Virus record (IMG/VR): IMGVR_UViG_3300031840_000456
Coordinates: 1-33,466 of that record
Strand: one strand, 5' to 3'
DNA: 33,466 nucleotides
From: a virus
The position numbers and the translations under genes are program-made. The notes below the pieces were generated by a model that saw only the letters and a list, made by a program, of their open reading frames with translations, ran no database searches and was not told where the DNA came from. Shown piece after piece: positions 1 to 8,267 of the stretch (the first letter of the stretch is position 1; each line of letters starts with the position of its first letter).

Positions 1-126
1 CTAGAACTGCGCCAAGCCATCAGCCGCGCAGGCGGTGCGCCGGTCATTAGCCTCGATGATGCCAGACGCTTGCTGGTCAGCCCATACAGCTACAATCTGC
101 CTGATAGCGGCTATGGTGCGGTCTGA
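1..126 (+). CDS. Tail tube/head-tail adaptor protein, C-terminal fragment (partial)
   Basis: Frame 1 encodes the last 41 residues of a protein that is complete at the right end of the window, with the same C-terminus ending in SGYGAV. The start lies off the left edge, so this is a partial gene caused by where the contig begins and not a broken gene. Its stop codon overlaps the next ATG by one base (TGATG), the same junction seen in the right-hand copy, which implies translational coupling. Confidence 0.9.
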   Translation, partial: LELRQAISRAGGAPVISLDDARRLLVSPYSYNLPDSGYGAV

Positions 127-602
127 TGTTAGCGGCTCTGCCAACAAGTAGAGGATACCGCGTCAAAGCGGCATCTGTGCCAGCCCCGGTCGGCGGTCTA
201 AACAGCCGTGATTCCATTGATGCGATGCCGCCAACAGACGCGCTGATTATGTCCAACTTTTTCCCAACTGTGGAAAAGGTCACATTACGCGATGGCTATA
301 CATCATTTTGCACCGGCGTTGGCAGCGGTAATGTAGAAACGCTGATTGAGCATAACGCAGGCGCAAACCGGCAGTTGCTGGCGATTGGTAGCAATGGCAC
401 GTTTTACCAGATCGACAGCGGGACAGCCGTTAGCAAGAAGACCGGCCTTGCTAATGGCAGGGCAGAGCATATTGAGTTCAACAACGTGACAGTGGTTGTA
501 CCGTCTGGTGCTAATGTGCCGTTTTCATGGAACGGCTCAAGCGCATCTGATCTGTCAATTACGCTCTCTGATAGTGTTAATCCCAATACATTAACCGGCG
601 TC
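1..602 (+). repeat. Left copy of the terminal near-identical repeat
   Basis: This segment is collinear with 32865-33466 without gaps. I counted 32 mismatches over 602 bases (about 94.7% identity), only one of them in the first 136 bases. It contains the end of the tail-tube gene and the start of the nozzle-type gene. Nearly all differences are synonymous and only two amino acids change (Thr to Ser, Pro to Ala). It therefore looks like a second natural allele and not sequencing error. Confidence 0.95.
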
Positions 603-1670
603 CATGCCCATAAGAACCGCGTGTACTACTGGACAGGCACAAGCCAGAATTTTTATTACAGCGCCACCGTGGACACATTCACCGGCAATTTTACAAAGTT
701 CCCGGTTGGCCTTGTTGGCACATTCGGCGGTAACATTGTGATGATCAACACTCTCACTTTAGACGGTGGCGAAGGTGTTGAGGATTTACTTTGTATTATA
801 ATGACTAGCGGCGAGGTTCTTATTTACTCAGGTTCGAACCCCGGCAGCGACTTTTCTCTGGTAGGCACATTCCGCATTGCAGAGCCGATTGCAGAAAAAC
901 GCGCTATTGCCAAGTTAGGCGGCGATGTCATCGTGATGACAAAAGAGGGTTATTTGCCTCTGAGCCAAGTTGTCAGGCAGGACATTGTTGGCAACAAGGC
1001 AGCGGCCATATCAGAGAAAATTCGCGGCACAGTCATTGCACAAGTCAAAGCCACCGGCACTACCACTGGTTGGCAAATATTTGTCAGCCCAGACGGTGAC
1101 AAGGTGATTTTCAATTATCCAACTGGTGAACCTGATCCGTTCAATCAGCACGTTTTCAATCCCATCATCAGGGCTTGGTGCATCTTTGAGAATATGCCAG
1201 CCCATGTCTGGGGGCAGTTTAACGGTGATACATACTTTGGCAGCGCATCCGGCGTTGTGTTCAAGGTGGGCGGTGATGCCGATAACGGCGAAAACATCAC
1301 TGGTGATGTGGCTACGGCATACAATTATTTTGGTGATCGCGGCGGCGTCAAACGCTTTAGCAGCGTACAGCCGATGCTTGAGGGTGAGACAGATATTGTG
1401 TTCAGCTTTGGTGTAGGCGTTGATCAAGCACCGACCACCACAATTGACGTATCCCCGGTGACATTCGCATCAAATCTTGCGTCTTGGGACACGGCCACTT
1501 GGGATGATTTCTTCTGGGCTGACACAACTGGCGCAGGCGTTACCAAGCGCCGCAAGGCAGTAAATCGGCTTGGATATTCAGCAGCATTGCGGATCAAGGT
1601 CGCAACCAGCACGCAAACCATCAGCTTTATTAGCGCACATTACACATTTGCACCCGGAGGCCCAATCTAA
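126..1670 (+). CDS. Tail nozzle/stabilisation-type structural protein
   Basis: A 514-aa protein without signal peptide or membrane segment. It is rich in Gly, Thr, Val and aromatic residues and has recurring short beta-strand-like segments with aspartates and glycines, as in beta-propeller tail proteins. It directly follows the tail-tube/adaptor gene and precedes the tail fibre. In podoviruses this place is taken by the nozzle (T7 gp12-like) or DNA-stabilisation (P22 gp10-like) protein. The role is inferred from order and composition; no diagnostic motif is visible. The ATG overlaps the previous stop (TGATG), and its stop overlaps the fibre ATG (TAATG). Confidence 0.65.
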   Translation: MLAALPTSRGYRVKAASVPAPVGGLNSRDSIDAMPPTDALIMSNFFPTVEKVTLRDGYTSFCTGVGSGNVETLIEHNAGANRQLLAIGSNGTFYQIDSGTAVSKKTGLANGRAEHIEFNNVTVVVPSGANVPFSWNGSSASDLSITLSDSVNPNTLTGVHAHKNRVYYWTGTSQNFYYSATVDTFTGNFTKFPVGLVGTFGGNIVMINTLTLDGGEGVEDLLCIIMTSGEVLIYSGSNPGSDFSLVGTFRIAEPIAEKRAIAKLGGDVIVMTKEGYLPLSQVVRQDIVGNKAAAISEKIRGTVIAQVKATGTTTGWQIFVSPDGDKVIFNYPTGEPDPFNQHVFNPIIRAWCIFENMPAHVWGQFNGDTYFGSASGVVFKVGGDADNGENITGDVATAYNYFGDRGGVKRFSSVQPMLEGETDIVFSFGVGVDQAPTTTIDVSPVTFASNLASWDTATWDDFFWADTTGAGVTKRRKAVNRLGYSAALRIKVATSTQTISFISAHYTFAPGGPI

Positions 1671-3997
1671 TGGCATTTTCAGGCGGTACATTCTCGCGGC
1701 TTTACGACTGGACAACGGATCGTGATAACGGCGTTAAAATCCTTGCATCTCGCATGGATCAAGAATTCGATGGCATGGCTACTGGCCTGTCTACTTGCAT
1801 CCTCAAGGATGGCACCCAGACTTGCACGGCAGCAATACCGTTTGCACAAGGCATCACGCTGCCTGACAACAAGACCATCATCCTTGGCACTAATAGTGAC
1901 ATCACGATCCAATATGATGAAAGCACCAATGACAGCCTAGAGATTGCGGCCAATGTAGAAGGCGCGGCGCTTGGCATCGTGCTAAAGGCCGATCAGGGCG
2001 ATGATAATGCTGACCAGCATAAGGTCGGGATTGCTGATGGCGGCACGCTCACTATGGCCAGCAAGATCAGTGGCAGCTTTGTCAGCTATCTCACACATAC
2101 TCCAAACAGCACTGTCGCCAGCAGCACCACGGCGGTTGCAGGAAATCTGACAGTCGGTGGTGATCTGACGCTGGGATCAGGCGCGGTCATCAGCGAGGCA
2201 GAGCTAGAAAAGCTGGACGGTATAACTAACGGCACTGTGGCGGCTAACAAGGCCGTGGTCGTGGATGGTAACAAGGACATTGCCAGCTTCCGCAACGTCA
2301 CGCTTACAGGTGAGCTAGACGCCGGGTCACTGGACATTAGCGGTGATGCTGACATTGATGGCACACTTGAGGCTGATGCAATCACTGTCAATGGCACAGC
2401 ACTGAATACCGTTATTGCGGGTGTCACCGTTACTGACGCCACTAACTCTGCTCACGTTTTGGTCACTGATAACGAAAGCACAAACGAAGAAAACCTTATT
2501 ACTTTTGTAGAGGATGCCACCGCTAGCACAGGTAATGTTGGCCTAGAGATGGATGGTAATCTCACTTACAATCCAAGCACAGGCACTATTACATCAACTA
2601 TATTTAAGGGTAACATAGACGCAGTAGATGGAGACTTTGATGGCACGCTGGAAGCCGATGCAATAACACTGAACGGCACGGCGATCACAGCCACCGCCAC
2701 GCTGGACACAGGCATCTCAAACAACAATGTGCCTAAGTTTACCAGCGGCGTTGCAGACGATGATTTCCTGCGCGTGGCTGGCACAGCTATCGAAGGCCGG
2801 TCTGCGGCAGAGGTGCTATCAGACATTGCGGCAGCACCAGCGGCTGGTAGTTCCAACATCGTCACAACTGGCGCACTAAACTCTGGCAGTATCACTAGCG
2901 GCTTTGGCGCAATCGACAACGGTGCTTCTGCAATTACAACGACAGGCGTAATCACTGGCGGCACCCTAGAGGCCACAGCCGATACCTCTGCTGGTGACAA
3001 CGCAGCGATTGGCTACACTAGCGCAGAAGGGCTTATCCTGACAGGACAAGGCTCTACATCAGACATCACCCTGAAAAACGATGCAGATGCTACAGTATTT
3101 ACTGTGCCGACTGGCACGGATGATATTCTGTTCCCAGACAATGCTAAAGCTATGTTTGGTGCTGGGTCTGACTTGCAGATTTATCACGATGGGTCATCTA
3201 GCCGAATTGTGGATGCTGGCACAGGCAATCTTTTGATTCAAGCAGACGAACTGATTATTCGTAATGCTGCTGGCAATGAAACAAAAGCAGATTTTTACAG
3301 TAATGGTGCGGCAGGTCTTTACTACGACAATGCCCTTAGAATCGCTACGAGCAGCACAGGCGCGGATATAACGGGCGATACAGCTATCACAGGTCATGCG
3401 TCTATTGGAGTTGACGCGATAGCTAGCACCCGCGCACTGACCGTGGCTGGTGCAACTGACGGCTCTGGAAGCAGCATTTTGGTCTGCTATAACAGCAGCC
3501 TCGCCCAAAAGTTTGCAGTGAGAGATGATGGATACATTACTGCTGCTGGCGATATTCAAGTTGGCGGCGGTGTCTACTTGGGCGGCACAGGTTCTGCTAA
3601 TTATTTGGATGATTATGAGGAAGGCACTTGGACAGGTACTCTTAAAGGTGTCGGTTCTGACCCAACAACGGCAGTTACTGCAACAGGAGAATACACTAAA
3701 GTAGGCCGTAAAGTTTATGTTGAAATAAAATTTTCTAATATTAGCAATGCGGGGGCTTCTGGTAATGTTTATGTGTCTGGGTTGCCATACACCCCAAACA
3801 ACTCATTTGCTTCGTCAGGCAACTGCGCTGCGTATCTTTTTGATTTCCCCACTGGCCTGACGAGTTTAAGCGTGCAAGTTTCTGGAACAAACCTATTTCC
3901 ATATCTATCTGGGGACAGCACAACTTGGGATATTTTGCAACACGCTGCCGGCACAGGGCGTTATTTAGAAATATCTGCACAATATACGGTAGCATAA
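1670..3997 (+). CDS. Tail fibre protein
   Basis: A 775-aa protein with the layout of a host-recognition fibre. A short N-terminal attachment part (about residues 1-50) is followed by a long Thr/Ser/Gly/Ala/Asp-rich repetitive shaft and a distinct C-terminal domain. Two shaft units share the sequence DGTLEADAIT followed by NGTA (about residues 229 and 324). Around residues 500-570 lies a segment reading DLQIYHDGSSSRI, then LYYDNALRI, a motif very common in marine phage fibres. The C-terminal part begins near YLDDYEEGTWTG, also typical of fibre tips. No chaperone/protease triad is evident. It probably sits at the tail tip and determines host range. Confidence 0.85.
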   Translation: MAFSGGTFSRLYDWTTDRDNGVKILASRMDQEFDGMATGLSTCILKDGTQTCTAAIPFAQGITLPDNKTIILGTNSDITIQYDESTNDSLEIAANVEGAALGIVLKADQGDDNADQHKVGIADGGTLTMASKISGSFVSYLTHTPNSTVASSTTAVAGNLTVGGDLTLGSGAVISEAELEKLDGITNGTVAANKAVVVDGNKDIASFRNVTLTGELDAGSLDISGDADIDGTLEADAITVNGTALNTVIAGVTVTDATNSAHVLVTDNESTNEENLITFVEDATASTGNVGLEMDGNLTYNPSTGTITSTIFKGNIDAVDGDFDGTLEADAITLNGTAITATATLDTGISNNNVPKFTSGVADDDFLRVAGTAIEGRSAAEVLSDIAAAPAAGSSNIVTTGALNSGSITSGFGAIDNGASAITTTGVITGGTLEATADTSAGDNAAIGYTSAEGLILTGQGSTSDITLKNDADATVFTVPTGTDDILFPDNAKAMFGAGSDLQIYHDGSSSRIVDAGTGNLLIQADELIIRNAAGNETKADFYSNGAAGLYYDNALRIATSSTGADITGDTAITGHASIGVDAIASTRALTVAGATDGSGSSILVCYNSSLAQKFAVRDDGYITAAGDIQVGGGVYLGGTGSANYLDDYEEGTWTGTLKGVGSDPTTAVTATGEYTKVGRKVYVEIKFSNISNAGASGNVYVSGLPYTPNNSFASSGNCAAYLFDFPTGLTSLSVQVSGTNLFPYLSGDSTTWDILQHAAGTGRYLEISAQYTVA

Positions 3998-4043
3998 CTT
4001 GATTGGATTATCAGGTCGGACAGTCCAAGCATAGGAGATAAAA

Positions 4044-4325
4044 ATGCTTACAGAAGAAACAATCCAAGACAAAATCGAAATCGTGAACAGCGGCACATTT
4101 TCAGTCGTTCAAGTACGCACAGCAACAGTCATTAAGCGTGATGGCGAAGAGATTAGCCGTAGCTTTTCACGGCACGTTTTGCAGCCAAGCACCAAGACCG
4201 GCGACACTTGGGGCGACACAGACATCTCTGGCGAAAGCGCAGAGGTGCAGGGCATTTGTAATGCTGTGTGGAGCGATAGTGTGAAGACTGCGTATCAAGC
4301 TGCGATGGATGCACAAAGTGTCTAA
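4044..4325 (+). CDS. Small hypothetical protein after the tail fibre
   Basis: A 93-aa soluble protein without membrane segments, preceded by a good ribosome binding site (AGGAG seven bases before the ATG). The middle part (about residues 20-60) alternates charged and beta-prone residues and contains the motif DTWGDTDISGE. Small proteins of this size just after the fibre gene are frequent in marine phages and may be fibre accessory or chaperone-like proteins. That role is a guess from position. The 3' end overlaps the next small gene by 17 bases. Confidence 0.7.
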   Translation: MLTEETIQDKIEIVNSGTFSVVQVRTATVIKRDGEEISRSFSRHVLQPSTKTGDTWGDTDISGESAEVQGICNAVWSDSVKTAYQAAMDAQSV

Positions 4326-4485
4326 GCCCACCGCTGCATCTGTCCAAGCACAAATCGACACCCATGAGGCGGTCTGCGCGGAACGCTGGAAAGAGACCAT
4401 TCTGCGTATCAAGCGCATCGAACACATTATGATTGGCACGGCTGGCACGACTATCGTGCTGCTTTTAGGCATCATCCTAACATAA
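4309..4485 (+). CDS. Small membrane protein (58 aa), possible lysis accessory
   Basis: This reading frame starts inside the end of the previous gene with ATG (MHKVSKPTAA). It has a charged central helix (about residues 20-38, including ERWKETILRIKRIE) and a C-terminal hydrophobic segment (about residues 39-58) that could span the membrane. A helix followed by one C-terminal membrane anchor resembles XhlA-type holin-associated proteins. The resemblance is in layout only. GTG (third codon after the ATG) is an alternative start. It ends three bases before the next start, consistent with operon organisation. Confidence 0.55.
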   Translation: MHKVSKPTAASVQAQIDTHEAVCAERWKETILRIKRIEHIMIGTAGTTIVLLLGIILT

Positions 4486-4488
4486 TTA

Positions 4489-4683
4489 ATGGAAATCCTC
4501 GTTGCTTTCAGCCTCCATGTTTTCATAGGCACTGGAGAGGATCGCAGGCGCGTGCCTGAAACGATGCGTTTTAGAGACATAAATGACTGCGTTTATTTTG
4601 CTAAAAAGTTGCACGCTCAAGGGCAAAAGATCACAGCATATTGCATCCCGGAAGCCATCACTGAGAATATGAAAGTGTACTGA
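4489..4683 (+). CDS. Small hypothetical protein (64 aa)
   Basis: This ORF is tightly packed between two others, three bases after the previous stop and one base before the next ATG. The N-terminus (MEILVAFSLHVFIG) is hydrophobic and could be a weak signal or anchor. The remainder holds two cysteines (about 34 and 52) and a helix around YFAKKLHAQGQK. No family is recognised. Tight packing and normal composition support a real gene; the function is unknown. Confidence 0.55.
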   Translation: MEILVAFSLHVFIGTGEDRRRVPETMRFRDINDCVYFAKKLHAQGQKITAYCIPEAITENMKVY

Positions 4684-4684
4684 C

Positions 4685-5386
4685 ATGGAACCGATTTCCA
4701 CCGCATTGGCTGGTATCGCACTGGTCAAGGCCAGCGTGGACGGTATCAAAAGCGCCATCGGCACTGCCAAAGACATTGGCGAAATTGCTGGTTTTATCGA
4801 CAAGCTGTTTGAGGGCGAAAAGCAAGTCCAGCAACAACGCGCAAAAAAGTCTGGCGTTAGCAGTCTTGATGGGATTGGCGATGTTGCTTTAGAGACAATC
4901 AACGCAAGGCTGGCTCAAGAGCAAATGCGGGAGATTGCCCATTTAGTTGATATGCGGTTTGGCCACGGGACTTGGCGCGGAATTGTTGAAGAACGCGCAC
5001 GCCGGGTCAAAGAGGTCAAAGAAAAAGAGGTCATAATTCGGCGGCAGAGGGCGGCAGCGCGAAAGGAAACAGTTGATGATTTGTGGACAGTGTTCACTGT
5101 TCTAATTGTTGTTGTCGGCATATTGGTTGCCGGTTTGACTGCGTTCTTTGTTTATCAAGCAGCCGCAGATGATGTGATGGTCACTTGCCGAAAAGTGAAA
5201 TGTGAAACACTAGACAACAAGCAGACTGTCTGTGTTTTCAAGGGCGCTAATAACACCATCGAAACGCAGTTCTTTGAGTATATGGAATTTATACCAAACC
5301 AATATGAATGCAAATATGACCCAAATGCCAAGAAAGAAATGACGATCCAAGAAACTCTTACAGAGATTCGGGAAAGCCAAAAGTGA
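4685..5386 (+). CDS. Membrane-anchored virion-associated protein, hypothetical
   Basis: A 233-aa protein. The N-terminus (about 1-45) is an Ala/Gly/Ile-rich amphipathic helix. A charged, coiled-coil-prone stretch (about 70-135, rich in Arg, Glu and Lys) leads to one clear membrane segment (about 136-162, WTVFTVLIVVVGILVAGLTAFF). A C-terminal domain with four cysteines (two close together at CRKVKC, later CVF and YECKY) follows and may be disulphide-bonded outside the membrane. Proteins starting with this kind of helix occur next to fibre and internal-protein genes in T7-like marine phages, where the function is not established. The stop overlaps the next GTG start (GTGA). Confidence 0.65.
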   Translation: MEPISTALAGIALVKASVDGIKSAIGTAKDIGEIAGFIDKLFEGEKQVQQQRAKKSGVSSLDGIGDVALETINARLAQEQMREIAHLVDMRFGHGTWRGIVEERARRVKEVKEKEVIIRRQRAAARKETVDDLWTVFTVLIVVVGILVAGLTAFFVYQAAADDVMVTCRKVKCETLDNKQTVCVFKGANNTIETQFFEYMEFIPNQYECKYDPNAKKEMTIQETLTEIRESQK

Positions 5387-5841
5387 ACCGGCTGATATTT
5401 GAGGCTGATGACTATCTAAAATCGTGGGCAGCAAAACGCATTGGCATTGATGGCTTTGGCCCAAGCACCGCAATCGGCGTTGAGCGTGATGGCAAGATCA
5501 TTTGCGCCGCTGTGTATCACGATTATCGGGATGGGCAGATCGAGGCGTCAATAGCTGCTTCCTCCCGGCGCTGGGCAAATCGGTCTGTCCTGTTCACGCT
5601 GTTTGCCTACCCGTTCAATCAGGTGGGCGCACACAGACTGCTCGTATCGTGCAATGAGGCCAACGACAAGGCCATGAAGATGAACCGCCAGCTTGGCTTC
5701 ACGCAAGAGGGCAGGCTGCGGCAGCTATACCCACCGCATGATGCAATCTTGTGGGGAATGTTAAGAAGCGAATGTAAATGGATAAGGACACAAAATAATG
5801 GGCAAGAGAGCGCCATCACCACCACCCGCGCCAAATCCTAA
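5383..5841 (+). CDS. GNAT-family N-acetyltransferase
   Basis: A 152-aa protein matching the GNAT fold in order. An early beta strand contains GVERDGKIICAAVYHDY, the central part (residues about 62-85) holds the acceptor-strand region, and the end reads NKAMKMNRQLGFTQEGRLRQ, the motif in which GNAT enzymes place the C-terminal helix and the L-G-F/E-G-x-L-R element. GNAT enzymes transfer acetyl from acetyl-CoA to amines; the phage substrate cannot be deduced. GTG start, overlapping the previous stop by four bases. The 3' end overlaps the next gene by 44 bases, so the last ~15 residues may be non-essential. Confidence 0.8.
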   Translation: MNRLIFEADDYLKSWAAKRIGIDGFGPSTAIGVERDGKIICAAVYHDYRDGQIEASIAASSRRWANRSVLFTLFAYPFNQVGAHRLLVSCNEANDKAMKMNRQLGFTQEGRLRQLYPPHDAILWGMLRSECKWIRTQNNGQESAITTTRAKS

Positions 5842-6976
5842 CGAGTTAATCAACGCTCAAGCTGACGCGAACCGCATCAACCAATACACGCCGCAGGGCA
5901 ATTTGTTATTTGGTTATGTAGGTGATCAAGGTCAATTCATGCAGGGCAGGGCGCCGGAAGATGGTGACTTTCAAACCGCTGCGTTCACGCAGGAAACGCC
6001 GTATCAAGCGCAGATGCGTGCCGCTACCGAAGGCACTGGTCTGGGTCTTGGCAATGTAGCGTTTGACCGTATTTCTGGTCGCACTGTTACGGGGCAAAAC
6101 CCTGACGGCTCACCGATCTATGAGGCTGACCCAGATTTTCAGAATCCGTTTAGAACAGCCCCTACTTTAGCAGGCATTACGGCGGCACAGAACATTGACC
6201 CGACCACTGGCCTGCCTGCGTTCCAAAGCAGCATCAACAGCCCGACAGCTTTGCCAACTGGCATTGACACAACCGGCCTGACAGCCCTGCAAAGTGATCC
6301 AGAGGCGTTTCGTAGCAACATAGAGCAAACCCTCTACAACCGACAGCTAGGGCTGTTGCAGCCAGAGTTTACACGGCAAAGGGAAACCCTTGAGCAGAAC
6401 CTTGCTGACAGAGGTATTCCAATTACCTCAGAGGCTTATGATTCAGCCATAAACCGATTTGAGAGCCAGCAAGGCGAACAGCTTGGTCGGCTGGCGCAGC
6501 AGGCCACATTGGCGGCGGGGCAGGAATCAGACCGGCTGGTCAACCAATCGCGTGCGGCGCGGCAACAGGAGTTTGGTGAGCGTGCGGCGGCTGGCGAGTT
6601 CGGTCTGGCGGCACAAGGCCAAGGCTTTGGACAAGCAGCAGCAAACGCGCAATTGGCTAATGCAGCGCGTCAAGATACTGTTGCTAACCAGTTGCTTTCT
6701 AATCAGATTGCCAATCAGAATCGTAGCCGTCAGATTGCAGAGCGTAACGCGCTGCGCGGTCAGAACTTTAACGAACTGGCGGCACTGCTTGGTGGCCCAC
6801 AAGTGCAGCAGGCATCGTTCTTTGCACCGGGATCAATCGACACGCAGGGTGCCTTTGCTGCACAGATGGCGGCGCAACAGAATGCCTATAATCAGGCAAT
6901 GCAAAGTCAATCAGCAAACTTAGGCGGTTTATTCGGCCTCGCCGGAAACCTCGGCGCAGCTTATCTGCTTTCATAG
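5798..6976 (+). CDS. Candidate internal virion protein (gp14-like position)
   Basis: A 392-aa protein with a proline-rich start (MGKRAPSPPPAPNPNE), a middle domain with aromatic and glycine residues, and a long Gln/Ala/Asn/Arg-rich coiled-coil region (about 160-350, for example LLSNQIANQNRSRQIAERNAL). It ends in a small Gly/Leu/Ala hydrophobic tail (GGLFGLAGNLGAAYLL). It is the first of three large genes between the fibre region and the lysis cassette, where podoviruses keep the ejection proteins that form the DNA-delivery channel. Function is inferred from position and the coiled-coil plus hydrophobic-tail layout. Confidence 0.6.
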   Translation: MGKRAPSPPPAPNPNELINAQADANRINQYTPQGNLLFGYVGDQGQFMQGRAPEDGDFQTAAFTQETPYQAQMRAATEGTGLGLGNVAFDRISGRTVTGQNPDGSPIYEADPDFQNPFRTAPTLAGITAAQNIDPTTGLPAFQSSINSPTALPTGIDTTGLTALQSDPEAFRSNIEQTLYNRQLGLLQPEFTRQRETLEQNLADRGIPITSEAYDSAINRFESQQGEQLGRLAQQATLAAGQESDRLVNQSRAARQQEFGERAAAGEFGLAAQGQGFGQAAANAQLANAARQDTVANQLLSNQIANQNRSRQIAERNALRGQNFNELAALLGGPQVQQASFFAPGSIDTQGAFAAQMAAQQNAYNQAMQSQSANLGGLFGLAGNLGAAYLLS

Positions 6977-6985
6977 GGGTAAAAC

Positions 6986-8260
6986 ATGGCACTAAATCCA
7001 AGGCAAATGCTGGGGCTGGGTAACACGCGGCCTTCAATGCAGTATCAGCAGCTAAATCAGGCATTTCAGTCTGATCCGCGCCGCATATTAGGCCAGACGC
7101 TGATGGGACAGGGCGCTAGTTCTGCGCCTGTTAGGACGCCACTGCAAGGGCTAGGCAGGCTGTCTAGCGCATTGATTGGCGCATACCTACAGCGCAGGGC
7201 TGGTGACGCACAAGTCGAGCGTGAGAGTGAATATAGCAATCAATTAGCAAACGCTTTGACGGGTCTGGGTGATAATATTCCATCCGCTATAACTACATTG
7301 GGTCGAGTGCCGGGCATGGAAATACCGGCCCTAACTGCGGCGGCAAATTATCAAACCACCGTTGCTGGTAGAACACCTAAAAACACTAGGCGAGATATGA
7401 CTCCAGATGAGGTTAAGGCCACAGGGCGTGACCCTAGTTTGGGCGTTTATCAAATAGACACGCTCGGTGCAATCTTTCCGCCCAGTGGTTCACAAGTTTC
7501 TGGTGATATTTCAAACCGTTTCGATCAAATTAATGAAGTGATTCGATTAAGCCAAACAGATAACCTGACGCAACAGGAGCAAATGCGATTAGATTTATTT
7601 ACTAAAGATTTAGCTAGGCCACGTCCGGTGGTAGTGCCTGACGGAGCAGGCGGCACTGTTACCGTAATGCAACCTGGCTTAGACGTAAGCTCCATCACTG
7701 GCGGTCAGACGGTCACGGGAGACGCCGCATTGCAAGGCGATCCAACCGCTGGCACAACAGGCGGCGCTGACGTTGCTGGCATACCAGGCGGTACAGTTGT
7801 AGCCCAAAAACCAGCGCAACTTTCATCAACCGAATCTAAATTTGTAGCTAACTTGTCGTCTGCAAAAGTTGATTTGAACGCTGTTTTAAACAAATTGTTT
7901 CCTGACGGTTTAGGTGGCGATGTCAATAGATCATTGGTAGTCGGATTGAACACGCCTGCTGCTGGTGCGTTTAGCGGAGATATTCAAATAATTAAAAATG
8001 CCCTAAACAATTTGGCAGATTTAACAACACGCGACCGATCTGGCGCAACTGCGCCTCCAGAGGAAAGACAATTCTTTTTCAATCAAATTTTGCCTGCCGC
8101 AACCGATACGGCTGAAACTGTGAGATTTAAGCTTAAAAGGCTTGTCAACAATTTTAATACAAATGTGGATGCTTTTAGTGCAGGCCGAAATATTCCTGGA
8201 TTAATCAAACTGGAATTCGCCATGACAAGTGACGATGACCCTGGCGACATTGAATTTTAG
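6986..8260 (+). CDS. Candidate internal virion protein, second of three
   Basis: A 424-aa protein preceded by GGGGT about seven bases before its ATG. The N-terminal 90 residues are Gln/Arg/Leu-rich and contain GASSAPVRTPLQGLGRLSSALIGAYLQRRAGDAQ. The central part is Gly/Thr/Val-rich, and the C-terminal 130 residues look globular and end in an acidic tail (DDDPGDIEF). No catalytic motif is visible. It lies between two other large candidate ejection proteins with short spacers, so a virion or DNA-delivery role is likely but not shown by the sequence. Confidence 0.55.
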   Translation: MALNPRQMLGLGNTRPSMQYQQLNQAFQSDPRRILGQTLMGQGASSAPVRTPLQGLGRLSSALIGAYLQRRAGDAQVERESEYSNQLANALTGLGDNIPSAITTLGRVPGMEIPALTAAANYQTTVAGRTPKNTRRDMTPDEVKATGRDPSLGVYQIDTLGAIFPPSGSQVSGDISNRFDQINEVIRLSQTDNLTQQEQMRLDLFTKDLARPRPVVVPDGAGGTVTVMQPGLDVSSITGGQTVTGDAALQGDPTAGTTGGADVAGIPGGTVVAQKPAQLSSTESKFVANLSSAKVDLNAVLNKLFPDGLGGDVNRSLVVGLNTPAAGAFSGDIQIIKNALNNLADLTTRDRSGATAPPEERQFFFNQILPAATDTAETVRFKLKRLVNNFNTNVDAFSAGRNIPGLIKLEFAMTSDDDPGDIEF

Positions 8261-8267
8261 GTGAAAC

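Noticed and set aside
828-848. tRNA-like T-loop sequence GGTTCGAACCCC
   Set aside because: It lies inside the nozzle-type coding frame and no acceptor stem or other tRNA arms surround it.
2086-3000. Long antisense frames under the tail fibre gene
   Set aside because: They mirror the repetitive, codon-biased fibre sequence and have no promoter, ribosome binding site or plausible protein features.
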